A DNA stretch of 64,000 nt from Piliocolobus tephrosceles (GCF_002776525.5 NC_045441.1:128216518-128280517), one strand, 5' to 3'; shown: positions 22,561 to 35,195, numbered from the stretch's first letter. Notes: generated by a model from the letters alone, not told the origin. Made by a program: numbers and translations.

Positions 22561-23009
22561 TGCTCCTGCTGGGCGCGCCCGGAGTCAGCGAGGGCGCGCT
22601 CTTCGTCGCCGTTAGTCCAGCCCAGCGATCCACTCTCCGCTCTCAGGTCAAGAGGCTAGATCTCACCGACCGGGTCCTAGTGGCAGGTTTACAGCCGGCC
22701 GCAAGGGCAACTGGGTGGAAAGAAAGAGAACGCGCGGGCAAATCCGCTGGTGACCGCCTGGGGTGGCCGCTCTCGGTTCTAGGCTCGGCGAGGGTGAGGT
22801 TCCCCAGCCGGGCTCCGCGTGGCTTCTTTAGAAAGAAGAGAAACTAAAAGCGATCTTGGGGCTCTGGCCGGTGTTTTATAAGCCAGCCGACTGAGGCGTG
22901 TGACGCAAGTCTTGGGAGCCCTGTTGAGGAGTGCGCACCCCACCCATTCCCGGAAAGAGCAGACCCTAGCGAGCGCTTCCTGCGAGCCCTGCGCTCTGCC
23001 TCCGTTGGT

Positions 23010-23120
23010 AGTAAATCTTCCCAGCAACACCACACGGTAGATATTATTATCCTCACCCTGAACTTGAGGAAGTAACTTGCACAAACACGCACTGGCATCA
23101 AGCGGAGCTCAGATGCCACC
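23010..23120 (-). mobile_element. MIR fragment upstream of ZC3HAV1
   Basis: CACACGGTAGATATTATTAT followed by CTTGAGGAAGTAACTTGC is MIR in complement, about 540 bp from the ZC3HAV1 start. Confidence 0.55.
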
Positions 23121-23329
23121 GAGGTTCCCCAGATCGCGTCCCCAAGCCCCAGATCGTGGTCTGCCCGGTACAGGACCGATGTGCAACTTTCTCCTCCACC
23201 ACCGTGCCCTCTTAAAGAACGATTGTCACTCTCCCTCGTTTCTGTCTTCTCACGAACTTCTGGACGAACCACTTCTTGACATGGTCTTGCTCACCTAGAA
23301 TCGCTAACTCCGTGCCCTGAACCACTGCT

Positions 23330-24170
23330 TATACCTCAGTCACGATGGGCATGCTAAGACGTATCCCCAGATTTCCGATCAGTTCCTCCCTGTAGAGATT
23401 GGGACAAGAACTTTTCCACCGTGGGGACACACTTTGACCCCCAGAGTTGACATATCGTTTTTAAGTGAAAACATTGAGCTACAGAAGAGGTAGAAAGAAA
23501 TCTTAATGAAACTTCCCTTATCTGACTAAAGCAGAAACTCCCGAAAACATGGTGCCATTAACAGCCTCTCAGAGTATTCAGCTGCCAGGAAGATAGACTG
23601 TCCCATTACCATTAGCACCAAAAATCCCAATGGACTAGGTACCGCGGCTCAGCCTGTAATCCGAGCACTTTAGGAAGCCGAGGTGGTGGGAGGATTGCTT
23701 GAACCCAGGAGTTCAAGACTAGCCTGGGCAACATAGTGAGCTCTCTACAATAATAATAATAACAACAATAATAATAATTAGCAAGGCATGGTGGTGTGCA
23801 CCTGTAGTCCCGGCTACTTGGGAGCCTGAGGTGGGAGGATTGCTTGAGCATGGGAGGAGGCTGCAATGAGCCGGGATTGTGCCACTGCACTCCAGCCTGG
23901 GCAACAGGGCCCAGACTTCGTCTCAAAAACAGAAGACAACCCAATCGAAACTTACAAACTCTCCTACTGAAACCCTGAAAACTTCCTTTCTGTTAAGTTG
24001 AGGTATATAAATCTCTACTTTTGAGTTTTCTGTTACTGGAAGCTCCTCCTTGAATGTGTAAATAAACTTTGTCTTTTCTCCTGTTTATCTGTCTATTGCC
24101 AGTTAATTTTTAGGCCCTCGAAGACAGGACACAAGTTGAAGAGGAAAAAGTTTTTTTTTTTTCGTCTTTT
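23330..24170 (+). mobile_element. Probable class I LTR remnant upstream of ZC3HAV1, split by an Alu
   Basis: The right part (23,940-24,115) looks like an LTR end: TATATAAATC near 24,004, AATAAACTTTGTC near 24,061, and the CTCCTGTTTATCTGTCTATT U5-like end. The left part (23,400-23,630) may be its U3, separated by the Alu at 23,632. It begins about 900 bp upstream of the ZC3HAV1 start and points away from it. Start uncertain. Confidence 0.45.
23632..23932 (+). mobile_element. AluJ with AAT-repeat middle
   Basis: The middle A-rich linker has expanded to (AAT)n/(AAC)n at 23,748-23,780; splits the LTR remnant upstream of ZC3HAV1. Confidence 0.9.
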
Positions 24171-24534
24171 CTGTTTTTTGTTTTTTTTGTTTTTTCCAAC
24201 ATCTTCAAATAAAATAGATGGGTCATTGATCAGATAAGAAATACATCTTTTTAAAAAATAATAGAATCTGGTTGCCATCTTAGAAATTCTTCAAAATGAT
24301 TAATGAGAATTCTCCATTTTGTCATTCATGGTAGATAAACCCTCTTTCAGGAATAGAGTACTTTGTTATGAAAACCAGCCAAACATGGGGGCCACATAGG
24401 ATCATCTTAGGACGTCGAAGAGGGACATCTTGTTCCCTCTAGCTGCGGCTTCTATAGTTGTCTTTTAATCCACTTGGCCTTATTTGTGGTCTGACAGGTT
24501 CCCAGGGACCTTTATTATCAAATCAACTAAGTTC

Positions 24535-24745
24535 CAGATGTTTATTGATTATCTTCTATGTGGTCCTTATATTAGTTAGTAATGTAAGAACATGCAGAAG
24601 TTTAAGAAACAGTCCCTGTGCTCAAGGAGCATGTATGGGAAGGCATGAAAAAATGCTTGGAAATATAAGCAAATTCGTAGATAAATGCTGCAATGGGAAT
24701 ATACAAGATGAGAGACTGAAGAGTCTAGTTTGGCTACAGTGGTTG
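24535..24745 (-). mobile_element. L2 fragment
   Basis: TGTTTATTGATTATCTTCTA and GTCCCTGTGCTCAAGGAGCA are the complement of the L2 3' end. Confidence 0.5.
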
Positions 24746-24807
24746 GGAGTACAGACATAGAATCTACTTCAAATCTACAATTTGAAGCCATGAAAAATGA
24801 TTTAAGG

Positions 24808-25085
24808 GCCAGGTGCAGTGCCTGTAATCCCAACACTTCGGGAGGACAAGGCGGGAGGATCATGACCCTCCTGTGCAACATAGTGTGAGACCCACCTGGG
24901 CAACATAGCAAGACCTCATCTCTACTAAAAATAAAAATTAGCCAGACATAGTGGCACGCGCCTGTAGTCCCAACTACTTGGGAGGCTGCGGCAGGAGGAT
25001 TTCTTGAGCCCAGGAGTTCAAGGTTGTAGTGAGCTACAATTGTGCCACTGCACTCCAGCCAAGGCAACAGAGGAAGATCCTTTTG
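24808..25085 (+). mobile_element. Alu, diverged
   Basis: Its tail has grown into the GGGAAA-rich tract that follows. Confidence 0.88.
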
Positions 25086-25258
25086 AAAAGGGAAGAGAAG
25101 GGAAAGGGAAAGGGAACTGGAAAGGGAAACAGAAAGGGAAAGAGAAAGGGAAAGGAAAGGAAGTAAAGGAAAGGAAAGGGAGAAAAGGAAGGGAAAGGAA
25201 AGGGGAAAAGAAGAAGGGAAAGTGAAAGGAAAAAAGAAAGTGAAAGGGAGAGAGAATA
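25085..25258. repeat. Purine-only GGGAAA/GGAAA tract
   Basis: About 170 bp almost wholly G and A on the plus strand, grown from the tail of the Alu at 24,808. Imperfect repeats of GGGAAA, GGAAA and AAGGGA; a mirror-like purine tract. Confidence 0.9.
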
Positions 25259-25373
25259 AGGAGTTCTGGGAAGGAAAAAGAAGACATTTTCAAAATTTTT
25301 GAAATATGTGCCATCAGAGATTGGGTTCTCCAGGAAGGAGATTCTAACATGGAGTTAAGAATACAGAACTTTC

Positions 25374-25710
25374 AGCTGGGCGCGGTGGCTCAAGCCTGTA
25401 ATCCCAGCACTTAGGGAGGCCGAGACAGGTGGATCACAAGGTCAGGAGATTGAGACCATCCTGGCTAACACGGTGAAACCCCGTCTCTACTAAAAAATAC
25501 AAAAAAAAAAAAAAAAAAAAAAAACCTAGCCAGGTGCGGTGGCGGGCACCTGTAGTCCCAGCTACTGGGGAGGCTGAGGCAGGAGAATGGCGTAAACCCG
25601 GGAGGCGGAGCTTGCAGTGAGCTGAGATCGGCCACAGCACTCCAGCCTGGGTGACAGAGCGAGATTCCGTCTCAAAAAAATAAAAAATAAAATAAAATAA
25701 TAATAATAAT
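25374..25710 (+). mobile_element. AluY, Old World monkey type
   Basis: GGCTCAAGCC and GATCGGCCACAGC; a 24-A run in the middle linker (25,501-25,524). Confidence 0.94.
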
Positions 25711-27027
25711 AATACAGAACTTTCTCTGCACTTTTTCTGGGGCATAACGCCAGTAAAAGTCAAAGGAAAAAGCATGATTGATCCATGGGGCCTATCAGAC
25801 TTTGGTGAGGACCTGACAAAGTCTCTGCCAGCCCAATGAGAAGCTCTGGAGTAGGGGTCCAGCTCCGGACAGAAAAGTCTAGGCCCTTGTACTGCCTTGC
25901 TCAGCCACGGGTGGGGGCCGCCAGAGAAGTGGATGACTTCAGCTCGAATGCTGGGGCAGATCTTGAAAGAGCTAAAGCTGGAGGCTTTTGGCTAAACATG
26001 CTCCTCAAAGCTGGGCAGCAAGCTTGACCTGAGTGCCACACTGTGTCAGCTGTAGTCCACTCTTTGTACCATATGGCTTTCTTTATCCCTTTGTATTTAG
26101 GAAACAAGCTTTTCGGGTCACTCTTCCTACAGTGAAGCTTATAAGAGGGAAATTAATGGAATGAACTATATATCGTCCTTGTCACTGCAGTTGGTCTCAA
26201 GGCCACGGCTGGTCGTCTGGTCCTTATCATATTCCTCCACCACTATCCATTCCAATCCCTCTCACCCTTGGCCACCACCTCAGCTGCTCTCAATAGCTTA
26301 ATCTGGTTGGGTGCCCTATTTGTAAGTGGTCTGAGCACATCTCAGGCCCAGATGGGCAAAGGATTACCAAGAGACACCCAAATAAGTCACCAGAATTCTA
26401 TGCATATTCCACCTGCCCACATTGCGTAACAGCAGCCACACCTCCTGCTGACCATCAACAGTTACCTCGGATAAGATGGCCATTCCCTTTCTTACTTGCT
26501 AGTCTTTGACCATTAGGAGGCCAAAGTACCTGGTGACAGCCATCACTGTAGTCCAGTGGGATCTCTGCTGTATCTCCAGGCAAGAGTGTGCCCCTTTTGG
26601 GAACCAGGACCTCTAACTCTGCAGAGCCCAGTGTTGCGGGGAGAGGAAATTGTAGGGGGTCATTGGAATTTTACTAAGTAGGGCCACTCTGGAAACCATT
26701 CTTTCCAGACTCACATATGGACAGAGTACCATACTAACTTGACCGATTCAAGGCATATACCATGATGTTCTGGAGGCTATGTAATCATTGTAGGGTATCA
26801 CCTCTATGCTGGTGCTTTGACTCCATCTTTAACTGGCCTTTCCAATACTGCATCCTATAGCTACTGGGTGTTGAAGTGTAAGATAAGACCATGGATACTA
26901 TGTTCATGGGTTCATTCCCTCCACTTCCTGTGCCATGAAAAAATTCACCTGGTAAGATGCTATGTTAAGTGTGATTCCATGTCTGTGGATCGGGCAACCT
27001 TTAAGGCTCCAGAAAGTGGTGCTACTG

Positions 27028-27311
27028 GCCAGGTGTGGTGGCTCATGCCTGTAATCCCATCACTTTGGCCGAGGCATGGATGACTTAAGGCCAGAAGTTT
27101 GAGACCAGCCTGACCATCATGGTGAAACCCTGTCTCTACTAAAAATACAAGATTAGCCGGATGTGATAGCACACACCTGTAATCCCAGCTATCTGGGAGG
27201 CTGAGGCAGGAGAATCGCTTGAACCCCGAAGGCAGAAGTTGCAGTGAGCTGAGATCGCACTACTGCACTCCAGCCTGGGCAACAAGAGTGAAACTCTGTC
27301 TGAAAAAAAAG
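27028..27311 (+). mobile_element. Alu
   Basis: Left arm shortened; tail ends in (GA)n, 27,311-27,328. Confidence 0.92.
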
Positions 27312-29913
27312 AGAGAGAGAGAGAGAGTGCTACTACTGAGGCTCTGCAGGGGGAAAGGGCAACCCCAAATCCAGAATAACTGCCTCTTCCTGTGAGAACC
27401 ACCACTGGTTCTGCCAGGACAAAAGGGGCCCGATGTAGTCTACTGGTCACCAGGTAGTCTACTGTTCTCATTAAGGAATAGAGCTTAGCATTGGTCTTTA
27501 TGGCTGGCAGATCAGACATTCAGAGGTGGCAGCAGCTATGTTAATTTTGGCAAATGACAATCCATGCTGTTAGGTTCTTATATCACTTCCATCTTGGCCA
27601 CCGTGGCCTCTCTGTGCAGCAGTGGGAGAGCAGCCTCTCACTAACCCTGGCCAACATTAACTGGCCAAGTTATTTTGTGTAGTTGGCAGATCTTTTGTGG
27701 GCCTTAATGTGATATGAACTGCCCACTTCCAAATGTCTATTCATATGCTTCCTTTTACTCTTAGGCTCCCAAATTCCCAGCCAGGCCACCATCACTGTCC
27801 ATGAGTCCGTGTATGTTCTAACCCTAGGCCATACTCCTTCCATACAAAGTGATGACTAGGTGCACTCTCAAAGCTCCTCCCGCTGGGGAGATTTTCCCTT
27901 ACCATTGTTTTTCAAGGCCTTCCCTGAGTGAGACTGTAATATGCATTTTATTATGAGTGAGGCTGCCACGCATTTTCAGTTTGTACTCACATATTAAGCT
28001 AGTCCATCCTTAATCCAAACTTGGTCTTTTTCCCTCCTCCTTTAGCTAGTTATATGGGACCCCCTCACATGACACAGGTGAGGCTGGGGGAGAGGTGCTG
28101 GTGCAACTATAGTGAGTGACCTGAAAATCTGGGCTAATCGCTCATGTGGCTTGCATGTGCGTGTGCCCTCTGGTCCCACTTGTGTTCAGTCCCAGATGTA
28201 CCAGTTTTATCCTATGATGGCTTTCACACTGACCCTGCCTGACCTTATCGCTTGGTGTGTCTAACAGGACGTAGCTGATGGCAGCCAGTTTTGAATCCAT
28301 GATCACTTGGTGTCTCCACCAGGGCCCAGTAGAAGCTCGGAGCTGTTTTCTGAAAGGAGTGTAATCCTTCACTGCAGTTGGCATGACCTTGTTGCACTAT
28401 CCAAGGAGTCTGCATTGTGATTCCTCTATTGGGGCTCGCCATAAATCCCATACTACATCTTTTTCCATCACTGACATCTCCAACATGAGAAGCTGTGCCA
28501 CATTTTATGGTCCAAGCAATAGGGTTGCTTGTATCACAGCCCGGAGAGCTCTTTCTTGTTCTGAGTCCCACTCAAAGCTGGCAACCTCTGTGTAACCCAG
28601 TATATGCACAGCAGCAGTATTCGTAGGTGTGAAATGTGTTTTATCAAGAACCCAAAGATTCCTAACAAACTTTGTGCTTCCTTCTTTCCAATAAGTATAA
28701 ATGATGCAACAATTTTTCTTTTGCCTTGGAAGGAATGTCCCAGCACACTGGTGACCAAGGGACCTTTCAAATCGTTAGTGAAGTGGCAGGTCAACGTATT
28801 TTGTAGGATTTATTTCCCACTCTCAGGGGCACATGTGTCATACCAAGGCCTCTACCATGCTCTTCACCTCTTTCTCATCCTGCTTAGCAGCATGACATCC
28901 TCGATGTGATGGATCAATGTGATGTTACATGAGATGTCCAAATGCTCCGGTTCTCTTTGGACTAGATTATGGCAGAAGACTGAAAAGGAACATAACCCTG
29001 TGGCAAAACTGTACAGTCTTGTTGCTGTGCATTCTGTAAGAATATGAACTCTTTCTGATCCTCTTTCTTGATTGCAAAAGAAAAGAATGCATTCACCAGA
29101 TCAATGGCCTCAAACCACTTCAAGCTACATAAATCTGCTCTGACAGATGCTATATCCAGTACATAGCTACTACTTCCTTGCAGTAGTCTGAAGTCATTCT
29201 CTAGGAATCATCCCATTGCTGCAGGGTCCACACTGGCAAATTAAACAGAAACATCATAGGGACCATGCTTCTTCATCCTTTAGATATTTAAGAGTGGCAC
29301 TAATATCAGCCATCCTCCTCACCCTAGACTGTAATGTTATTTTGTAATTACCACATTGGCTGGGGTGTGGGACAGTTTCAGATACTTCCACTTAGCCTTC
29401 CCTACTGTGATAGCTCCACTCTACAAAATCAGAATGAATGTGAGCGTTAGCCCAATTCCCAAGTGTGGCAATCCCAACCACATATGTGAAGATTAGGAGA
29501 AGGACAATTGATGGGTTCATGAACGGAGGGAACCCACTGCAAGCTGGACCTCGGTCAGGACTCCATTTGCTCCCACTCTGACATGGAAGCCATGAGAATG
29601 TTTCAGTTCTTTGGGCGTCAGTCGACCTCTGACCTTGTACCCAACAGTCACCAAAATGTCTGCATATTCCCCTATCCCCAGTGTCCCAACATTGGAATAA
29701 ATATTGTAGATCTCTTTAGGGGAAGAATCAGAGGAACTGTGGCAATATGTTCTTGCCATAGTGTTACAGGTCCTTCATCTTGGTGACTTGGCCACCACTT
29801 CACTCAGTGGGTTCTGAGTCTGAACATTGGTTCAGGAATGGAAACAAGGCAAGGAAATGTTTTTCTCACTGTCTTGCTTATTAATTCTTTTATTTTAGGT
29901 TATACTTATGAAG

Positions 29914-30700
29914 CAGAACAGATGCTCCTTGACTTACAATGGGGTTATGGCCCAATAAATCCATCATACATTGAATATACTGTAAGTAAGGAATGCATTT
30001 AGGCCAGGCACGGTGGCTCACACCCGTAATCCCAACACTTTGGGAGGCTGAGGCAGGCAGACCACTTGAGGTCAGGAATTTAAGACCAGCCTGGCCAACA
30101 TGATGAAACCCCATCTCTACTAAAAAAAAAAAAAAAAAAAAAAAAAATTAGCCAGGCATGGTGGCTCACACCTGTAATCCCAGGTATTTGGGAGGCTGAG
30201 GCAGGAGAATTGCTTAAAGCTGGGAGGCGGAGGTTGCAGTGAACCTAGATCACCCACTGCCCTCCAGCCTGGGTGACAGGGCAAGACTCTGTCTCAAAAA
30301 AAAAAAAAAAAAAAGCCCAAAAATATATTTAATATACCTCATCTACCAAATATCATAGCTTAGCCTAAGCTACATTAAATGTGCTCAGAACACTTACATT
30401 AGCCTACAATTGAGCAAAATCATCAAACACAAAGCCTAGTGTATAATAAAGTGCTGAATATCTCATCATGTAATTTTTGAATTCAGTACACCGTACAGTA
30501 TCAGTTGTTTACTCTTGTGATCATGTGTCTGACTGGGAGCTGTGGCTTGCTGCCACTGCCCAGCATCACAATAGGGTATCATATGGCATGTCCCTAGCCT
30601 GGGAAGAGATCAAAGTTCAAAATTCAAAGTGTAGTTTCTACTGAATGCACACCATAATGAGGCAGAAAAATCATATGTGGAGGGCCATTTGAACTTTTTG
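29914..30700. mobile_element. Tigger-like non-autonomous DNA transposon
   Basis: Contains CTTGACTTACAATGGGGTTA at the left and diverged complementary matter (ACCATAATG..AAAAATCAT) at the right, plus the interior TAGCCTAAGCTACATTAAA and CACAAAGCCTAGTG familiar from Tigger-type MITEs. Split by an Alu (30,003-30,315). Right boundary uncertain; subfamily not assigned. Confidence 0.55.
30003..30315 (+). mobile_element. Alu
   Basis: Full-length with a 26-A middle linker; inserted in the Tigger-like element. Confidence 0.93.
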
Positions 30701-30985
30701 ACTACCCATGCGTCTATGTTCTTCCTAGAGAAACTGTATGCTATTTACAATCCCTACAACTCCCTAAAAGTCAGGTCCTGTTAGCTGCCACTCTGATTTT
30801 GTCGTTCCGCCCTTAAGTGCCGTCATTCTGGTATCTAGTGCATCAGGGTTCCATCATCTTCATTGCTATCAGTGAGCCAAGTTCCAGGACAGCTCCTCCT
30901 TCCATCAGCTATCTTCTATTGGGGAAAGCACCACTGAACTTACCAGCAATGTTGCTGTCCCTCTCATCAATGTGTTCCCTATGGC

Positions 30986-31023
30986 CTTGATGAATATGGC
31001 TCCTTGATGAATATGGCTCCTTG
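30986..31023. repeat. 17-bp tandem duplication
   Basis: TTGATGAATATGGCTCC occurs twice in tandem within the ERV-L remnant. Confidence 0.85.
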
Positions 31024-31330
31024 AGCCATCCTATAGGACATAATCCCATGGTGGGTGTTCTGGCCTAACCTTACATCTGTTTCAGCATGTCCCCTTCTCT
31101 GAGTCCTCTAATCCTTTGCTCTACTGCCTGACACAGCAATTTAGGCACTTCAGACTCACTCTTCATGAGCCAGCACTTTTCCGGGATTCAGGGAGCCACC
31201 CTAGCAGCAATTTTGTACCTGGTTCTTGCCAGGATGCTCAACCTCGTATCCTGAGATGTGCCCTTATGTCAATAAATTCTCCTGTATACAATCTCATATT
31301 ATTCCAGCTCACTTGACAGAGCAGTTCTCT

Positions 31331-32619
31331 CAGAATGCTGAAGTTGGAAATCAAAGTGTGTGAAGTGAAGAAATAAAACAATTGAGTATAGAACATTCAT
31401 TTTAGAGGATTGACAGGGAAGGGAAGTGAATGGGAGGGGAAGAGAAGAGAAGGAAAAGATCGTTCAGGTAATGAGAGGGAGAATTTTTTTTGTTCAATTG
31501 ATACTTGCCCTTGTTTTTATTGTTTTTTTTGTTTATTATTATTATTGTTTGTTGTTATTTTACTGGAAGATCTGGGTATTTGTGAAAGTTTCAATGAAAT
31601 AGATCTGAGGAGAGTGCAAGACTGAAGTTGCTAGGGCATGTTAGGGTGACATTGAGCCATATGAACCTGTTGAACACCGATCAGAGGGGGAAGCAGAAAA
31701 CACATAGGCTGCAATGAGTCAGCTATGCTAAGTCATAGAAAAGTACATAAACATCAGAGAATTGAGTCAGATTTGGACATTTGGAATGTCCAAAGTCCAT
31801 GCCAAACAGGTGTTCCATAGGAGATATGGGAGTCAAGAGAAGCATTAATCAAATGGTCAGACAAATGGGGGAAGGCTGCAGTAGGGGGCAGGCACCAGGG
31901 CTTTCCCTAGCTCCAACCTGCATCACTGCAAGTGCTTCCGGGAGTACTGTACTGGGAAGGGAAGGAATTGCAAGTATACTTTTAGAATTGGAGAAGGGCC
32001 ATATTCCTCTTAGAGGATATATTTACAAACTTTGTTTTGGTGGTGTTAAAATGAGGAACTTCAGGCTGCAACCCTTCTTCCAGTAACATATCTGAGAGCA
32101 GAGAAAATGGGGATGTAGAAATCCAGAGGTGGTGTTAACTTGGTGATGACAGCCTGAGATGGTAGCCAGCTGGCTCCCAGTGGGTTTTACCCCCAGGTAT
32201 CTGTACCTTTGTGCACCCTTCCACACTAAACAGCACAGATCTGTGTAATCAATAGGATACTGTCAAAATAACAGTGTGACTTTCAAGCCTAGGTCATAAA
32301 ACAACGCTGTGGGTTTCTCCTTGCTCTCTCTTGGATCTCTTGCTTTGGAGAAGCCAACTGTTACGTTGGGTGGACACACAAGCAGCCCTAGAGAGGGGTC
32401 CATATGGCAAGTAACTAAACCCTTCCACCAATGGCCAGCACTAAGCTGCCCAGCATGTGGGTGAGCCAGTGGGAAGGGGAGCCTTCAGCCTTGCTCAAGG
32501 CATCACATGACTGCAGCCCCAATTAACTGTGACCTCACCGAGACTCTGAGCCGGAACCACCCAGTGAAGCCGCTAAGCAGAAACTGAAAGAGATAAGAAT
32601 GTTGATTGCTTACATCATA
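31331..32619. other. Intergenic, no gene recognised
   Basis: Mixed unique-looking sequence between the ERV-L remnant and a MIR; short open frames only. Confidence 0.5.
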
Positions 32620-32800
32620 CTGCTTCATGCTTATGTATCTGGTGAGTCTTAAGCAAATCAGTGAGGTGAGTTTTATTACCTCAACTTACAGAGGAGAACA
32701 CTGAAACACAGGTTAGCACACATTGGAAGCAGCAGAGGCAGGATTCAAATCTAGGTCTTGCTGACTCCAAGGCATACAACCCTATGTTACCTTCAGTTCT
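32620..32800 (-). mobile_element. MIR
   Basis: TTATTACCTCAACTTACAGA, GCAGAGGCAGGATTCAAATC and TCTTGCTGACTCCAAGGC are MIR in complement. Confidence 0.65.
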
Positions 32801-33059
32801 TGCTAGCAGCTGCCTTCAGCACTACAGGAGGAAGTGAACCATGCAACACAACAAGGCCTGGCACCTCAGCAGCCAGCTGACATAGAGAGGCCCTCTTTAC
32901 AGGGCTCCCTGAATTGGAACACCTGATATTTTCCCATTAACTTCCTTTTATGTTTATATTGCTTTCTGATTTCTCAATTATCTTTCTGCCAAATAAATGG
33001 TTACACTAGGAATCACAAGTTGAAAATTATTTTTTATAGTATCCTCACACAAAGCCACT

Positions 33060-33366
33060 TAATTTTTTTGTTTTTGTTTGTTTGTTTTTGATATGGGGTC
33101 TCTGTTACCCAGACTGGAGCACAGTGGTGCAATCTCAGCTCACTGCAACCTCTGCCTCCTGGGCTAAAGCGATTCTCCTGCCTCAGCCTCCTGAGTAGCT
33201 GGGATTACAGGCATACACCATCATGCCTGGCTAATTTTTGTATTTTTAGTAGAGACAGGGTTTCACCATGTTGGTCAGGCTGGTCTCGAACTCCTGTCCT
33301 CAAGTGATCTGCCCACCTCAGCATCCCAAGTGCTGGGATTACAGGCGTGATCCACCATGCCCAGCC
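33060..33366 (-). mobile_element. AluS
   Basis: Full-length, TTTG-repeat head; duplicate of AAAGCCACTT / AAAGCTACTT flanks it. Confidence 0.94.
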
Positions 33367-33409
33367 CAACAAAGCTACTTCATTTTAACTGCTATGAAGA
33401 TAAGCTACC

Positions 33410-33733
33410 AGGCAAGACATAGTGGCTTAGGCCTGTAATCCCAGCACTCTGGGAGGCTGAGGCAGGAGGACTGCCTAGGCCAGGAGATTGAGACCAGTCT
33501 GGGCAACATAGAAGACTTCATCTCTACAGAAAAATTAAAAAATTAGCCAGGCGTGTACCAGCATCCTGACACATGCCTGTAGTTCTACCTACTAGGGAAG
33601 CTGAGGTGGGAGGATCGATTGAGCCCAGGAGGTTGAGGCTACAGTAAGCCATGGTTGCACTACTGCACTCTAGCCTGGGTGACAGAGAAAGACCCTGTCT
33701 AGAAAAAAAAAGAAAAAGAAAAGGAAAAAAAGG
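33410..33733 (+). mobile_element. AluJ
   Basis: Diverged copy with a 15-bp extra segment (CCAGCATCCTGACA) near 33,559. Confidence 0.88.
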
Positions 33734-33913
33734 TAAGTTACCTTTTATATTGTAATAATATTGAAATAAATATTGTCTCCCATATCTTTAACTCATTTCA
33801 TTTAAACTTCAGCCATAAAGAAGAATTTGGGAGTTTTCAAATAAATTTTCTTTTTAATGTTAGATTATAGAAAATTTCTACACAAAAATAGAATAGTACA
33901 ATGAATGCCCAAT

Positions 33914-34204
33914 GGCCGGGCACAGTGGCTCAAGCCTGTAATCCCAGCACTTTGGAAGGCCGAGGCGGGCAGATCATGAGGTCAGGAGATGGAGACCATC
34001 CTGGCTAACATGGTGAAACCCTGTCTCTACTAAAAATACAAAAAATTAGCTGGGTGTAGTGGCAGGCACCTGTAGTCCCAGCTACTTGGGAGCTGAGGCA
34101 GGAGAATGGCGTGAACCAGGGAGGCAGAGTTTGCAGTGAGCTGAGATGGTGCCACTGCACTCCAGCCTGGGCAACAGAGCAAGACTCTGTCTCAAAAATG
34201 ATAA

Positions 34205-34247
<43 letters not shown>

Positions 34248-34249
34248 AA
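33914..34249 (+). mobile_element. AluY with (AAAT)n tail
   Basis: Tail microsatellite at 34,203-34,249; flanks AATGCCCAAT / AAATGCCTAT. Confidence 0.93.
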
Positions 34250-34546
34250 ATAAATGCCTATGTACTCATCATATAGCTTCAACAATGATCACCTGTAGCT
34301 GTCTCGGTCTGCCAACGTACTCATAGTTGAGCCACAACATGGCACTTATTAAATCCCTTAGCACTTATTAAATCGTTTTTTAAAAAGTGCCAAAATGATA
34401 ATAGGTGTTGTTTCTTGGTTATACATTTTATAGATAATTTACATTTTCTTGATTTTACTTCTCAGTATCTTCCCAAATTTCTGCAGTCAATATGAAGTAC
34501 TTTTGTAATAAGAGAAAATGCTATTTTAAAATGATTGAAAAATGTC

Positions 34547-34725
34547 TTTTTTTCTTTCTTTTTTCTTAGAGAGGGCATCTCACTATGTTGCCCAGACTGG
34601 AGCGCAGTCATTGTCACAGGCATGAATATAGTGTATCACAGCCTCGAATTCCAGGGCTCAAGGGATGCTCCTGCCTCAGCTTCCTGCGTAGCTGGTGCTA
34701 CAAGTGCATGCCATTTCACCTGGCT
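34547..34725 (-). mobile_element. Old Alu monomer-like fragment
   Basis: Single arm, diverged. Confidence 0.7.
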
Positions 34726-34760
34726 TGAAAAAAACGTATTTCTTTAAGGAGTATATTTTC

Positions 34761-35065
34761 TTTTTTATTTTTATATTTTTTTTGAGACGGAGTATCGCTC
34801 TGTTGCCCGGGCTGGAGTGCGGTGACCGGATCTCAGCTCACTGCAAGCTCCGCCTCCCGGGTTCACGCCATTCTCCTGCCTCAGCCTTCCCGAGTAGCTG
34901 GGACTACAGGCGCCCACCACCTCACCCGGCTAGTTTTTTGTATTTTTAGTAGAGACGGGGTTTCACCGTGTTAGCCAGGATGGTCTCGATCTCCTGACCT
35001 CGTGATCCGCCCGTCTCGGCCTCCCCAAGTGCTGGGATTACAGGCTTGAGCCACCGCGCCCGGCC
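34761..35065 (-). mobile_element. AluY, Old World monkey type
   Basis: Duplicates AAGGAGTATATTTTC (34,746-34,760; 35,066-35,080). Confidence 0.96.
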
Positions 35066-35195
35066 AAGGAGTATATTTTCAAATGCTTGGTCCAAGAGTC
35101 ACTCTTGTTCTTGCTTGGAACAAGCCATCAGTAATCCTCTCCCCCATGATTTCATATAGTTTACTAAGAGGGAGCCGAAAAAAATTTGGGCTTTA

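Larger units (their letters stand above)
21900..22830 (-). promoter_or_regulatory. ZC3HAV1: ZC3HAV1 CpG-rich promoter region
   Basis: GC- and CpG-dense block around ZC3HAV1 exon 1, in sharp contrast to the AT-rich flanks. It holds a GC box (22,544-22,550), an exact ISRE (22,520-22,531) and an inverted CCAAT box (about 21,886-21,890, inside intron 1). No clear TATA box is seen, which suits a CpG-island promoter. The transcription start is not determined from sequence. Confidence 0.75.
25800..31330 (-). mobile_element. ERV-L-type internal region, heavily decayed (minus strand)
   Basis: Read on the minus strand, 29,150-28,150 resembles ERV-L reverse transcriptase and connection region, including an LPQGY-type active-site-proximal motif at 28,992-29,006. 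RNase H/integrase-like remnants continue leftward to about 26,100, and gag/protease-like remnants lie right to about 31,300. Stops and frameshifts are frequent. Alus (27,028; 30,003) and a Tigger-like element (29,914) have inserted. LTRs were not recognised at either end. Boundaries are approximate. Confidence 0.6.

Noticed and set aside
22096..22659. 187-codon plus-strand open frame and overlapping frames in the ZC3HAV1 promoter
   Set aside because: It lies opposite ZC3HAV1 exon 1 in a GC-rich CpG island, where stops are rare by composition. No recognisable domain; the real gene is on the other strand.
22831..22847. Second ISRE candidate (GAAAGAAGAGAAACTA)
   Set aside because: The downstream GAAACT is present but the upstream GAAA is not at the required two-base spacing.
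25018..25350. 110-codon Phe/Pro/Ser-rich minus-strand open frame
   Set aside because: Translation of the purine tract and an Alu; low complexity only.
28245..28571. 108-codon minus-strand open frame resembling retroviral pol
   Set aside because: A fragment of the decayed ERV-L pol; short, without start context, and flanked by stops. Kept only as part of the ERV-L element.
34341..34375. Repeat of GCACTTATTAAATC with 19-bp spacing
   Set aside because: Short, single local duplication in intergenic DNA with no other signal.
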